From Anoplopoma fimbria (lineage: Eukaryota; Chordata; Actinopteri; Perciformes; Anoplopomatidae): DNA of 64,000 nucleotides. The position numbers were made by a program, and so were the translations under genes. Where the stretch lies: positions 29,304,787 through 29,368,786 of the forward strand of contig NC_072457.1 in the NCBI RefSeq assembly GCF_027596085.1, written 5' to 3'. The notes under the pieces were generated by a model that worked only from the letters and a program-made list of their open reading frames with translations, ran no database searches and was not told the origin of the DNA. This document shows, in pieces, positions 42,401-55,343 of this stretch; within the stretch, counting starts at the first letter, position 1; each line of letters begins with the position of its first letter.

Positions 42401-44660
42401 AAAGTACTGCGCAATAGATGATAAGCATAATTGATGATCCCTGAACTGAAATCAGGCAAGTTCAAATTCCAAGGCCCCTTGTTCTCAATATGTAACCACC
42501 AGGTAAATTAATGTTATCCGAAACCTCAACTTCAATTGTGTACTTCATTTCGACAGACCTGCTTTATTCTTCTTCTTTTTTTCCCTGATAAATATAGCTC
42601 GAGAGCATTTCTTTATCACTTAGGTTGATAGAAAAATACAAGTATGTGTTTGGGTACTCGTGGGGAGCAGCAATTATCTGTTTGCTTGTTTTCTTAAAAT
42701 AAATACAAAAATCGATGCTATATTCAAGCTTTATTAAAGCTGCTTAAAACAGAATTCATAACATATCTATTGCCATAGATAGCACTTCAAGGCACAGAAA
42801 GTCACTTTTTTTTTAATCACAGTAAGTGAATTCAAGTTTTTCAACCCAAAATTGAATGTGTCTCTACAAATTTAGTTCAAATATCTACTTTATGCACTCA
42901 CACAATCCAGGAAAGGACAAGTGGGTATTGTTAAGTGGACAGACGAGTGAATGGTCTATGATGTGCAACTTTATTTAACTGTTTGTATATTTATACAAGC
43001 TTAAATATAAGAGCCTTATAATTTTTTCCTTGATTTGCTGATGCACAAAACATCATTTTCATTCACTCATGTACAGCTTACTTGTTTATTTTCTGAGCCG
43101 TTTTCTCTGTTAATCACATACTTATTCCTCGCCCCAAACTGTAAGATCCCAAATTGTTGAACCGCTACCTAAACATCGGAGAGTCAAGATGGTGGCAGTA
43201 TAAATGCTTAGTGATTAATTAGACACTGAGAAAGATAAATGCCCTGAAGTTCAATACATGTGTAGGCTTGTATATTTTTTCATGTTCCAGTAATTTTTAT
43301 TTTAGTGAGTGAACCTGGGTGTCTTATTTAAATATTGGGTTTGCATGTGAATCAACTGAGTGACATTGCATTTGTGGGAGGTTTAAAAAGTGAATTTTAA
43401 TTTGGGTCAGAACCCTTCCCAGGCAATTAAGGACTGTGTACACAGTATACACAGTATAATCACATAAACACCCTGAGGAGAGCACCAGGGATGAAAAACC
43501 TTTCACATCTCAGCGTGACTGTGTGTCTCTGTTTATGTACCGATGAACACACCAGGCCACAAACACGCCATGGTGCTTTCTCACAACCCACATGGAAACA
43601 CACAAATACACATGTACTCACAAAACCATGACTTTGACTGTGGCCGCACCATTTTAACTGCATGAAATAGGTGTCTGTGTGTGTGTCATATTAGTAAGCT
43701 TATGCGGATAATTGTCTGTTTGCTAAACCACACACCACTCATACTGTTTCCATTTCTTTCTATATTTTCCAAAACTTAGACAACTAATTTTACAAGAATA
43801 ATGGTGGCGGATTCACCACTCAAAATTTGTAATAATATTTAATATTCTTAAAATTCAGACAGATTTTATTTAACGATAACTATACAGCTATCTTCAGTAG
43901 GCGATTTGAGGGGGGATGGTATAGTGAGCAAAATGACAAAAAAGCATGCCCTCTTTTAACCTGGTGCCACCTCTTCTTCCCTTCTCCATCCCCTAGTAGC
44001 AGAAAGAGTGCAGGGGCAGAGGGGTTGTTCAGTTGAATATGTTTGTCAGGTCCGCCTGACTCATTGATCCTTTATCTGACTGAGGTTAGTGCCAGTTAGA
44101 ATCTATGGCCCCGACCATGGCTCTGAAATATCATTAACTGTGCTGTGCATTGATAAATCCATGGCACTGGCCGTTGTAGCAAACACATTGGTCATTTTTT
44201 TTCTAAATTATGCCCTTTTCTTCGGGGAAAGGGCATTAGATTTTTCCCAATCAAAAAGTTTGAATCCTCATCAGTGGATGATCCTTGTAGACATGGAAAT
44301 TAATAAACTGCATTGTCTTGCATTGTGGTATAGAGCTAGTGTTGCAAGTAAAATAACTAACAACGTAAACTCAGACTATTATTTTGTTTCAGCATAATCC
44401 TGTTTGGCTGCTTAGTTTACATACTTCTTAGAATCTTCAAACCATATGTTTTCACTTTTAACCAGAGTAAATGACTTTTAGGATAGGGTATAATGTTCGC
44501 TGTCTCAGGTAACATTGGCTAGTGGAAGTACAACCTTCCTTCGTTCCAACAAAGAGCAGAGCAGAGCTGCTTACGTTAGCCTACGTTCTGATAAACAGGC
44601 CTTTTACTGCAAACTAGTTGATGATGTGCTCCTTGGCATTGGAAAGAACGCCAGCTAACC

Positions 44661-44704
44661 ATCTTACTACCCACAGTGTTACATAACACTGTAGGTAGTA
44701 AGAT
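44661..44704. repeat. 20-bp near-perfect inverted repeat (hairpin)
   Basis: atcttactacccacagtgtt, loop acat, aacactgtaggtagtaagat: 19 of 20 positions pair. Confidence 0.95.
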
Positions 44705-45236
44705 AGTTACCTTGACATTTGCAGTTTATAATCCTGCTCTTGTGTTTTTGGTTTTATGAAAATGGTTAAGAGAATGACACCACCCTTCAAACTCTTTAGA
44801 TAGCTGTAAGCCAGCCGGGCCTAGTTACGGTTACCGAGCTACGATTGGCCAACGACAGTTTGGAGGACGGGTTTAGCAAACAGTCAGTTGGATGGCCGAT
44901 GCAAACAACAGTTCAGTAAACAAACTGAACAGGCAGGTGAGTAAGTGAGAGAGTGACTTTGTGAGTCAGTAAATGAATGAGTCTGAGAAAGTAATCAGGT
45001 AAATGAGTGAGTGAGCGAGCAGCAGACTAATCAAGTGAGTGAATGAGCAGGTAAGTGACTATGCATCTGACTGATTAAGTCACCAAGCACTTCTGCTTTC
45101 TAAGCACTTAAGCCTAGCAAGCAGTTGAGGCATTTTATATGTTAATGTGTGCGAGAAGAAAGTTAGGAAAGAATGTGGTGTGAAAAGAAATGAGGGAGCA
45201 AGCAGCGGATACAAAAGGTGGATGCTGGGCGAGGAC

Positions 45237-45256
45237 GGGGAGGGTCGGGGGGTGGG
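45237..45256 (+). other. Canonical G-quadruplex motif
   Basis: ggggagggtcggggggtggg has four G-runs of three or more with loops of one or two bases. More G-runs follow to about 45330. Confidence 0.7.
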
Positions 45257-46072
45257 AGTCGTATGGAGGTAGGGGGTGGAGAGAGGGGGGAGTGGATGAA
45301 CGTGGGCGAGCAGGGAGATAGGGGAGAATCATTGGAGTGTGTAGGAGGGATGGAGAGCAGGAGTGAGGGTGGCTGTGGAAGCTGTGGTAATCAGAGGGCA
45401 GTGATGGGTGGTCAAGGTGTGCGCAGATGTGAGTGCGTGTGAGCCCCACTGTGGTCAGAGCTCTGTGACAGGCCGACACAGAGTTCCTCTGCCCTCAGAG
45501 TGTGTCGGTCTCACTGTGCACAGCTGTGTGTGTAACTCCTATTTTAGGGTGGCTGAATGGATTTTCAGACACTTTTTCTTCTCTCCTGCTGATTTGCTGG
45601 GTGCCTCTACCAATGGAGTTACTGTACCTGCTAGTGTGCAGAGTTAGAAAACCTAACCACCAACTCACATTTTTAATAGGATTCAAGATTTTCTCTTATA
45701 ACAACAGCAACTACTAAATACAACTACTATTCAAAATGCTCTCACCCGCAGTAATGACAATTAATGACAATGATAATTTCCTTTCAGTTGGATGCTCTCA
45801 ATCGTTTTTGAAACTCCAACGGGAGTTAGATATCTCATTATACTTCTGCTTGGATGATGGAAGATAAGGTATGGCATTCTTAGATTAGGGCTGAAGTTTT
45901 TTGTCTTCCCAGGAATATGACACTCTTTCCTAGGGATCCTAAGATTTCTTGCCGAAATGGTTAATCACGTTTCCTAATTTTGTTATTTCTTATGTTCATA
46001 AATGTTGCAGTATTTTTTGTAAAACAATAACACAATTATTTATCTTACTGTTATTGTGCAGTAAGGCAAGCA

Positions 46073-46073
<1 letters not shown>

Positions 46074-46146
<73 letters not shown>
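46074..46146. repeat. (CA)n microsatellite followed by (TA)n and poly-T
   Basis: About 36 CA units, then atatat and a T run to 46167. Confidence 0.97.
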
Positions 46147-46153
<7 letters not shown>

Positions 46154-48771
46154 TTTTTTTTTTTTTAATTATTATTTCTTAGCTTCCAGCCTCTATAATG
46201 GTTGTCAAAGTTTTATTTTCACTTAATGAGTACTCCAGGAATACAGTTAAAAGTATCGATTTGATTCATCTGGGATGTTCAAATACTGGCAGGAAGCTCA
46301 GATATCCTAGAACTGAAAGTCGGCTGCTGTAAACAAAAATAAACCAATAGCTGCTCTGAAGATGAGGAAAAATATGTAAGAATAATATCTCTACAAAATG
46401 GTTAACGGTACTGTACATTCTATGTAATTGGTGCCTATGTGTTGTAATCGTGTTTTCCTCACTCTCATTAAAACTGCTCATTTCTATAAACACATACCAA
46501 CTGGAGAATTGTTATCCAAAACTCTCTCTGTCTCCCTTTGTTTTTTTCTTGTGGCTCTCTGTCGGCTCACTGTCTACTGACTGGCTAAGCTTTGGGATCA
46601 CCTTTCTGTGATCATTGTACTTACTACTGTGTGTGGGCGAGTGAGGTAGGAGACAAAGAGAAAGAGAGCGAATTCTCTGTTCTGTGTTGTTCTTTGCTTC
46701 CTCTTTGCCACCGCTCTGCTTTGATTTCTCCCCCTCTTTCCTTTCCCCTGTCTTCTTCCATGTTTTCTTTCTCTCAAAACCTCCGCAGATAACACAACAC
46801 ACAAACAACTTCACTGCAGCACAAACTGTTTGTGCACACAAACTGGCATCCCAGTTGGATGGGACCCTGAGACAGAGAAGCAACCCAGTACAGCCCAGTG
46901 TGAGCCTGGTCATGGATCACTGCTAATCCCTACAGTGGATCAGGGCCCCCTGTGTTAGTTGTGTAGACAAATGTGTGTGTGTGTGTGTGTGGTGTGTGTG
47001 TGCATGTGTGTGTGAGTCTTGCTGAACTTTTGGTGTCAATAATGACTGTGCTCTCACACACAGACACATCCACTTCTTCCACACTTACGCAAAACAAGTA
47101 TCATCCACCTCCCTTGTTGACATTTGCTTTTAGTTTAAATACCAACATAAACATCTCTATTCCTTTTTATAGACGCTTTCTAACACACATACGCACACAC
47201 ACAGACGCACTTTCACTCTGCTACTTTACATTCAAATCTTACCTTGGCTCTGCTTGTGATTAAATTCCTTGTCTCCGAGGAGAGCAGATGCTATTGTTTC
47301 CTCCCTTTGGCTGCCTTGAACGGAATGAGACATGAGATCCCCATTCTGGCTCAACCGCCTCGCAGTTGCACTGCATCTATGAGCCCCGACATGCAGTGGA
47401 ATGAAACCACAGGGTAATATATGGTTGCTATTACACCAAGGCCTGCCAGCTTAACCTCTCTCATAGATCTCCCAGCAGAATCTCCTCTATGTACTTTTCA
47501 GAGTTAAAGCTTGATCTCTCTAACTTGACTTTTGTGGGCGCAGGCCGCTCTTATATTCCAGCCTTATTCACAAATGTGTTAGCATGTTGAAGTTATCTGT
47601 CCTGTGTTATGAGTAAAACAATCATTTTCCTCCACCAGCATCATGTGTGTGCAGCGCTAAGGCTAGCCAACAGGTGGCACTGCAACTCTTTCTTCTCTCC
47701 TTGTGAGGAGCTGACCGTGGTGCTGAATGTAAATCTCTCTGATCTGCTGTTGCAAAGGGAGAAGAGAGGTGAGAATGGATGGGATTGAGGGAATGTAAAC
47801 ACGGGAAAAGTATGAGAGGAAAAGGAAAAACAATGAGAGTTGGATTTAAAGATGGTTCTGGGAGGAAGAAGGCGCTGGCCAATTAAGGAGAGCGAGAACT
47901 TAATGGTGAGGATGAAAGAAAAAAACATGATGAAAGTGGGAGGCGCTAAGTAAGAGAGGGAAAACGGATGGAAAAATAAAAGGGTGATTACTATACAGAA
48001 AGTGAAGGAGGAAATGCATACGAACGAATGCAGGAATGAAAGGAAATGGAAGAGGTAAGACAATGTCTGAATGAAAAGAGCAATAAATCAGTCAGAATAC
48101 AGCTGATAGAGAAAAGTGAAAAAAAAGAGGGATTATGCCATGCTTGCCGATTCAATAAACCGAATGTAGGTTAAACAGGATACAGCTTCACCCTCTGATC
48201 ATTGAGAAAGATTTTTTTTCGTTGAATGTGGCAGAATTGTGGACGCTGAGGGAGGATGACCAAATGGGTGGAAAGACATGGAGAGAAAGTGGATGATGAA
48301 AAGACTGTAAAGTGCCAATTACAATGCTGACAATGAATCAGGCCAGAAAATATCAAACAGTGGATGAGATAGATGAGAAAAAAAAGGCAAGGCTGGAAAA
48401 ATGGAAAAACAAAAAAATGAAAAAGACATTCTGCCTGAATGCCATAAAGGCTGGCAAAGTATGCTCCTGTATGTGTGTGTCTGAACGTGTGTGTGTGTGT
48501 GTGTGCATGGATAAGCTCGGTTGCTGTGTATTTCCGTGTTTGTTTGTGTCTGTCACAGTGACAACAGTGTTTATGTGCGCATGAAAAGGGAAGAGCAGGG
48601 GAACAGACGTAGACAGATGGGGCTAAGAGGGGTGGAAGACATTAAGTGTGTCGTGTCCGTCTGTGTGAGAGTGTGTACGTGTGTGAATGCGTGTGTGTTA
48701 GCCGATGGTCTCTGATGCAGTGGCATCAGTGGTACAGTATGCATGACACAGATAGCAGGATTTATGCTCTC
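46147..48771. other. Intergenic, no gene; candidate regulatory stretch at 47255-47600
   Basis: 46520-46790 is pyrimidine-rich. A (TG)n lies at 46971-47015. 47255-47600 is a clean, GC-balanced stretch without repeats (accgcctcgcagttgcactg, ggttgctattacaccaaggc). 47740-48430 is purine-rich. Open frames follow these base skews. Confidence 0.45.
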
Positions 48772-49165
48772 CACAAGCCTACAGATGGAGGCATTGTTGT
48801 CCTCACCCTTATCATGTCTCATCGTTGCTCCCAGGATGGTTTCCTGCAGGATGGGGAACTGTGTGTTGCCACACAGTCATGCGTGTACAGGGAGTACGGA
48901 GGGGACTGGCAGCCCTGGGGGGCCCCGGTACTCCAGGGTCAGTGAGGAGGAGGGTGTGGTTGCCCATTCTCACCACCTGGGGTCTGAAGTCAGTTTGGAC
49001 CCAGGCCCCTGAGCTTCGGGACAAACAATAGAATGCTGAGCTGGGTCCAGGTGTTGCTCTTTTCCAGGTGGGAAGGGTGGCGTGTGTAGCTAGGGCATTC
49101 ATAATTGTGGAGGTCAGTGCTACAGGGCGGTAGTCATTCAAGCAGGTTACTGATGTTTTCTTTGA
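48772..49165 (-). mobile_element. LINE reverse-transcriptase fragment (CR1/L2/Rex1-like)
   Basis: Minus strand: NDYRPVALTSTIMN (about 49100-49145) is the RT motif preceding the palm. Nearer the left it continues QVVRMGNHTLLL, then text corresponding to the GAPQG-x-LSPLLYSLYTHDC motif with a frameshift. The middle is deleted and the frame is broken. Confidence 0.75.
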
Positions 49166-52100
49166 TGGGGATGATGGTCCTGCTTGAGGGGAGGCCTCTG
49201 CTTCCCTCCATTTCCCCCGAATGACTCTCTTTCTCCGTCTGCCCCCTTCTCCCACTCACCAACCTTTTATTTCGGCCCTTCTGTGTGCATTACCTTTGCT
49301 TTGTCAAACTCATAATGATCCAGTAAAGGGAAAGTCAAAGTCTATCATGTACGGCATCTCTGTCTTTATATTCAGTAGTGGAAAAAGGGTTTACTTACCA
49401 TGTTAGTAGAGCAATATCTAAGGCTGCCTTGGTGGTTCAGGAGGTGATCTAGGAGGATCTGAGGGAGGAACAAAACAACTTAAGTCATATAGCTATATAT
49501 TTGAGTTTTTTATTTATTTTCTTGTGAGCAAATGACCTTTAAAAGTCTGTGGCTTTCCTCCAGTATTACATCTGGCAGAGTAGCTTGTAGTGGTTAAATA
49601 CAATTTATATGGTGTACATCCATAAAGAGGACAAAAGACGCAAAGCTATCGAGGTAAAGAAAATGTTAAACCTGCAATAACACCTGCAGTGGAAACAACA
49701 GATTGACATATCATCACCTTTTAAGTTCTTCTGGGGAAGTTGTTAGCAGACAGTTGCTTTTTCTTTAGACATCCAACATTAGCATTAATTTGGAGTCATG
49801 TTACTATCCACCTGGCAAATGTCCAATATTATATGTTTCACATACAAATATTGATAATTGACGCTTTAGGCTAATTGATTATGCAATGCTACCAGTACTA
49901 TTCTGTTCTGGCAAGGCTCAATTTATTTTTTCTTGGGTAAGCAGCATCATCAATAAACAAACACAAACTGAACAAACTGCTGCTTAAATTGACGACAAAG
50001 AAATGATCATAACCTTACTATGTGACCAGTGTTTCAGCAGTTCCCTTACGGTCTCATGGTGATTCAAATGGACGAGTTCATAAAAGATGTTGTCAAACTA
50101 TGTTTTATATTTATATGTTTAATTGTCAATGAAGCTCTTCCAAAGCGCCACATTTGAAGGTGGGCGAAAAACCATCATAGCTCCCTCAAGGTTGCATCAC
50201 ACACACTCTTTCTATAGGCATTATGTGTTTTTAGACTGTCTTCATAGTCTTAATGAAAGTCTCATCTTAAAATGAATTGAAAAATAAAGTTTGTAAAAGT
50301 ATTTGACTTGGTAATACAAACAAACAGGGATATAATTGTGTTGAATATGAAAAAAGAACTTGAGAGAGAAGTTCAAACCCTGCCGACTTTCCCTCCTCCG
50401 CACACCTGGCCAGTTTCTGCGTGAAGTGTCCATCAGTGTGTTTACATGCACTAAACCAGGTTATAGTCGTCTTTCTCCAGTAAGCTGATTTCTTAGATTT
50501 CATGTAAATGAGAAACTTGGTTTTCTGTTGGGGAAAAGAGAAACCCCATTTCCCTGATTTTCCTAACTTTCACAAAGCTCCCTCTATGTGTCTAAACAAG
50601 GCGCTTTCCACCACTGAACATTTGTTGAATCCAGACTTTTTCATGTTTTTGTGGAAAAGCTGTTCTCCGTCAGTCTGTGCGGTCTCTCGGTTTGCTGTCA
50701 GTCTGCATGATTGTCATTTTCTTTTTTAGAAAGTCTGAAACATTGACGGAGACAGTTCTCTGGATTCCACTAACAGAAAAGGGGTTCAGACACTGTTGTG
50801 GTTTGTAGAATACTAAGGCCTTAACACCTGGCCACTCTCCACCTGTCCCAGACCTTTCCCTTCACACTCTGTTGGAGAATAAAGATGGCCACAAGCAGGT
50901 TGGCAATACCGAAGAGAATGTTTTCCTTGTTTACCTCTCTGCAGAATCATTGTATAACTTTGCAAAAAAAGTCTCCCATTTAACCCCCCATTGGTGGTGA
51001 GGAAGGTACTTTTTTGGGACAGTGAAGGTTTCTGTTGAGCGAATCAGTTTTGAGGTCTTGCCAACTAATCTTTTCCATTAAGCCTGTCTGTTATACTGTA
51101 GGTTTCCTCTGGACCAGCTGCAGTGACTCACAAGATTTCATTACCTTAAGATAAACTCTGATTGTCTGAAGGCATCATGGTACAACCTTGTCCTGTACAA
51201 CTAAATTGCATTTTGAATTATGTTTCGAGGTAAACAAACATTTTCCCTGGAATGCGGCAGCAGTTTAAAAAGCGTGGTTAAAGTTAAACAAACAAATAAA
51301 CAAGAAAATGACTTGGTCAAGTTTAGGGAACAAACTAAACATTTTTACGTTTGTTAAGTAAACATCATGGTTTGGCTTTAAATAAGTATGTTTGTTAGCC
51401 GCATTATTTAAATTACAGTGAGTGAAATTTGACTTTTGGTTTAACACGGGACACAAACAGTAGACCTCCTGAGTTAAAGCCCTGTGTTTGACCCACCCAT
51501 CCACCCCGACCTCCGCCCTGCTCCTCTTTATTTACGGCTTTGCAGATTTTGTTGGAGGCCTCCACATTTGCACATAGTTGCATAGCTGACAGAATTTAAA
51601 ATATCATGCTCTATCAGTGATGGGAAATGTATGGTGAGATGGGGGTTTGTGATTAAAGAATATGTTTAATACTCTGTTTAGATTTTTTCTTTACTGCCTG
51701 TGTGTCTGCATGTTCCTTCCTCACTTGTCTGTAGTCCACTGGTTTACTCAGCCTCTGTCTATTCGCGTCTTTCTTATATTCCCTTTCCTCTGTTCCTACT
51801 GCAAAGAGAATAACCTTCTTCCTCACCTTTTTCAGCCTCTCTTTCTATCTTTTTTTCACACACGCACACTCACACGCACACACAATCACACTGATTTGTT
51901 CTTTCTCTCTCAACCTCCAGTTGTGAGATCAATGCTTCCCCCAGGTAGGCCGAGTCTAGCTATTCTGCCACACAGTGTAGTCGAGTTAAAAGGCATACCG
52001 GTGGCATACTGAGTCACATTTTATGTGCATCTCAATGCTGCTTGCATGTTTTCTGTTTTTGAAAATTACTAAATGAGAGAGAGACTAGACGATTTCTCTT

Positions 52101-52904
52101 ATCCTGCAAAGATCTGAAGGGAGAATCCAGTGATGTGCTTGAGAACATGAAAAAAGCACAAAGATTTAGACAGGAGGGGGCTGTGAAATGAAGATTATCA
52201 GTACGCCTCGGAACTAGCCATTGCGAAACTATTTTAACTTTTTCTAATTTTGTGTTGTGGTCGATTTATTACTGATTTATATGTTGTTGCATTGACTGAG
52301 CACAGCCCTTGTAATAAATCCCATGGCGCAACAAATTCCACCCTTTACTTGACCACATGCGGAGTTAACTGTATGGTAGTGATCGCAGCTATGTCATTAG
52401 AGATATACACAACACAGCATTGGAAGCTGGATAATAACAAAACACCACCAATGTTTGCTTGTGTGTTTATTTGTTTGTTTGGACATAAATGCACAAATGT
52501 GTCTGTATTAGCAGATAGAAAGGGAAAAATGGAAGGACATAAGTGAGGCAAACCAGGAGATTGGGGTAGAGTGATACTCCAGGATTAGTGAGTTAAATAG
52601 ATGATTTAACCAGAATACAGGAAAATCCTGGATTTTCTGTTCCAAGAACACGGATCACAGACAAAATCCCATTCCACAACTCAAGTCAAACACTTGTTTC
52701 CTGCATTCTGGTTGTTATGCACCAATTTATGGTGGAAATGTCTTAATACACAAACTTTTCTCATAGGCGCACATGTAGGCATCGCAATCTCGCTTGCTCT
52801 TTCAAAAGTGCATGTGGCACCTTATTACATCAATAAGAACCTACATTAATTGATTTCATTTACATAAAGTATCCTGTGACAACCTTTCCATATTTATTCA
52901 TCCT
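49166..52904. other. Intergenic, no gene
   Basis: AT-rich unique sequence. No coding, RNA or element signal that I can support. Confidence 0.45.
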
Positions 52905-53215
52905 TGCACTATGCATCATTGCACTATGCATCATTGCACTATGCATCATTGCACTATGCATCATTGCACTATGCATCATTGCACTATTATCTCCATTTCA
53001 TTTTCATTGTTTTCTTGTTTTATGTTCATATATATATACTTTTGCATTTATATTTATGTGTACATAGTAGTTAAATGTTTATGCTTACCTTTGTTCTTAC
53101 CAAGTTTTTGGCATATTTGTCTATTTCTGTGTATGTATGTCTAGAGCGGAAGGACCAGAGTGAAATTCCTTGTATGCATACACATACATGGCCAATAAAG
53201 CGGATTCTGATTTTA
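52905..53215 (+). mobile_element. 3' tail of a LINE with a 15-bp tandem array
   Basis: Five copies of a 15-bp unit (cattgcactatgcat) at about 52910-52987 are followed by an AT-rich stretch and the end gtgaaattccttgtatgcat, then catacatggccaataaagcg and gattctgatttt. This is the typical fish LINE 3' end with a short hairpin (tgtatg/catacA) before CAATAAAG. No reverse-transcriptase part is left. Confidence 0.65.
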
Positions 53216-55007
53216 TTTAATTGACAAAGCTCTGGACTTAATATTCTATATGTGTTTCAGATTTCTTCTCATGTTCAAAACTTTCTGAACGGTTAAAACA
53301 TATCCCTGTGTATCTGTGTTCTCTGGGAAATCATATTTTGAGAGTCATAGGTTTATATTTCAAGAAATAATCTACCTGCCCTATGCTGTGCATTGGCTAC
53401 GTAATCGCCCCGCTGAAACGGTAGTATCCATTTCAGACTGTCTGACAGACACAGAACCCTGTTTGGGGCTGTCTCTGGATGAGACAAAGTCAACCACAAC
53501 TTAGTGGCCAAAAATAATCAGTATTTTGAATCACCCAAAATCAGGCTTCTCCCAATAATCCCTGCTTCCTTACCCTCCTTTCTGGAACACCCCTCTTAGT
53601 TCCCCTCCCTTGTACTTGCGTGTTACACAGAAGTACACATCAGGTGTCGTGGTGTTTTCAATGTCCACTGTTAAAGTTTAAAAGACCTCCACCCTCCAGC
53701 GCACACACTCACTGATGGTTATGCAGGTCCTGAGGTATTATCTCAATGTTCTTTCAGCAGAGCACGGAGCATTTATCAGTCTCCGTTTCACTTCACACCC
53801 ACACACTTTCACAGTTTTGTTTTTTTCTGGTAAGAGTGTGTAAATGTGTGCGCGCCTGTGTGCATTCATACCTACATCGTGACAATATTGTTTTATTACC
53901 AGGAGGGCCAGGCGCCTAATTTCCCTTGAACAAGGTCATATCCTGTCTAGCAAGAAACAGGAAACAAAGGCCATGCTCGACGGGAGGAGACCTGGATCCC
54001 ACTGCTGCAAATCACGGATGTCATGCCTTCTAACTAGAGCTGGTCCCCTTCCTCTCTTTAGCACACCAGTGCACACATGCTTGAATGCATAATGCGAGCC
54101 AAGTCGAGATCTAACTCACAGCCATGCTGTTTTGTCTTCCTGTGACAGATAAATCCGAGTAGTGGTTTTGTGCGTCTGTGTGTGCATGCAGCGCCCACGG
54201 CACCTGTCAATCACCCCTGTCGTTTTTGCATGAGCTTCACTGGGAGATGAGGGCCTATTTGATTTGAACGCTGAGGGGAAGCATACGGCCTGTAACACCG
54301 TATCACACACACAGAGGGGAGAGAAAGTTGCTATTCCTGCAATATGTCAGATCCTCATGAATGCACACACACACCACACTGGCAGCATGCAAAAAGGCCG
54401 ACAAAGTCCCAGGCAGGCAGCAAGACACAGAGACACATATGGGCACATGTGAAGGAACTCGGCTCAGTTCAATGGATCTGTTCTATTACAGCGATGCCCC
54501 CAGTGCGTTTAAATGAACACTCTCCATCCTCATCTTTTAGACGGAGAGAAAGAGAGAAAGATAGATCAACCAGAAGGGAAATAGAAAGATCCGGTATGAT
54601 AGCTACCAGATGAAAGCATGATAAAAGCTGATCATGTGAACAAGCTAGAGGGAGAAAGAGGGGGAGGAAGGGGGGACGACAGTGTGAGAAAAATAAGACA
54701 GAGTGACTGACAGAGAGAGTGTGCCGGTCAGGGGGCTGTGGCTGCTAAACAGAAAGTGCAGACAGAGTGTGGGGTAGCTTGGCCTGCTAACCTTGGAGTG
54801 CTAGTAATTGGCACTTAGCATTAAACGGGCCCTCTCCCTCTGGGATAATAAGACTCACAGAAAAAAAGAAAGAGCTGTAAGCTTTGTGGGACTAAAAAGA
54901 TTTGATCACGCATGCAAATGTTGGCTCTAAAAAATGTATTTCAAAATTACAAATCAGTACTTTAGCTTGGTATTTAAAAGCAGGAAATCTCTTTCTAGAA
55001 ATATCAC
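53216..55007. other. Intergenic, no gene
   Basis: 53880-54260 is a cleaner GC-balanced stretch. 54535-54720 is purine-rich. Nothing else recognised. Confidence 0.4.
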
Positions 55008-55343
55008 ACATGGGACATATCAGGAAAAACACTCACTTTTTCAGTGCTTGTGATGTGCAAACACATTTGGGTATCTGTAGTGCTTACCAACCCACAAACT
55101 GTGAATTGAGACAACCCAGTGGGTTTTTGTCAGCTGCCTAGATCAGCAATTATATGATTCAACAAGCCACTGAGAGCAGACTGGGCTTAAAGAGACAGGA
55201 GTGTTTCAGAGGGTGAATGCAGGTATATTCAGACAGACAGCAAGGGAAAACATACATTTTCAACATTAAGACATGAAAATATGTTGTAGTGGAAACCCAA
55301 ACCAAAAGTATTAACCTGAAAATTAATATTTGTCCACTTTAAA
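55008..55343 (-). mobile_element. Inverted-repeat element, family B copy 3 (diverged)
   Basis: It reads as the reverse complement of copy 1 along its whole length: tgggacatatcaggaaaaac at the left tip, ctgcctagatcagcaattat and atgattcaacaagcc in the middle, agggtgaatgcaggtatatt, and tttgtccactttaa at the right tip. It is non-coding. Confidence 0.7.

Larger units (their letters stand above)
39441..46073. other. Intergenic, no gene; hairpin and G-rich block inside
   Basis: Mostly AT-rich unique sequence. It contains the hairpin at 44661-44704, degenerate GAGT-rich sequence at 44935-45060, and a G-rich block at 45215-45330. Short open frames (for example 44089-44397) have no splice or family support. 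Confidence 0.5.

Noticed and set aside
45135..45479. A proline/serine/histidine-rich open frame
   Set aside because: It is the complement of the G-rich block and reflects its composition.
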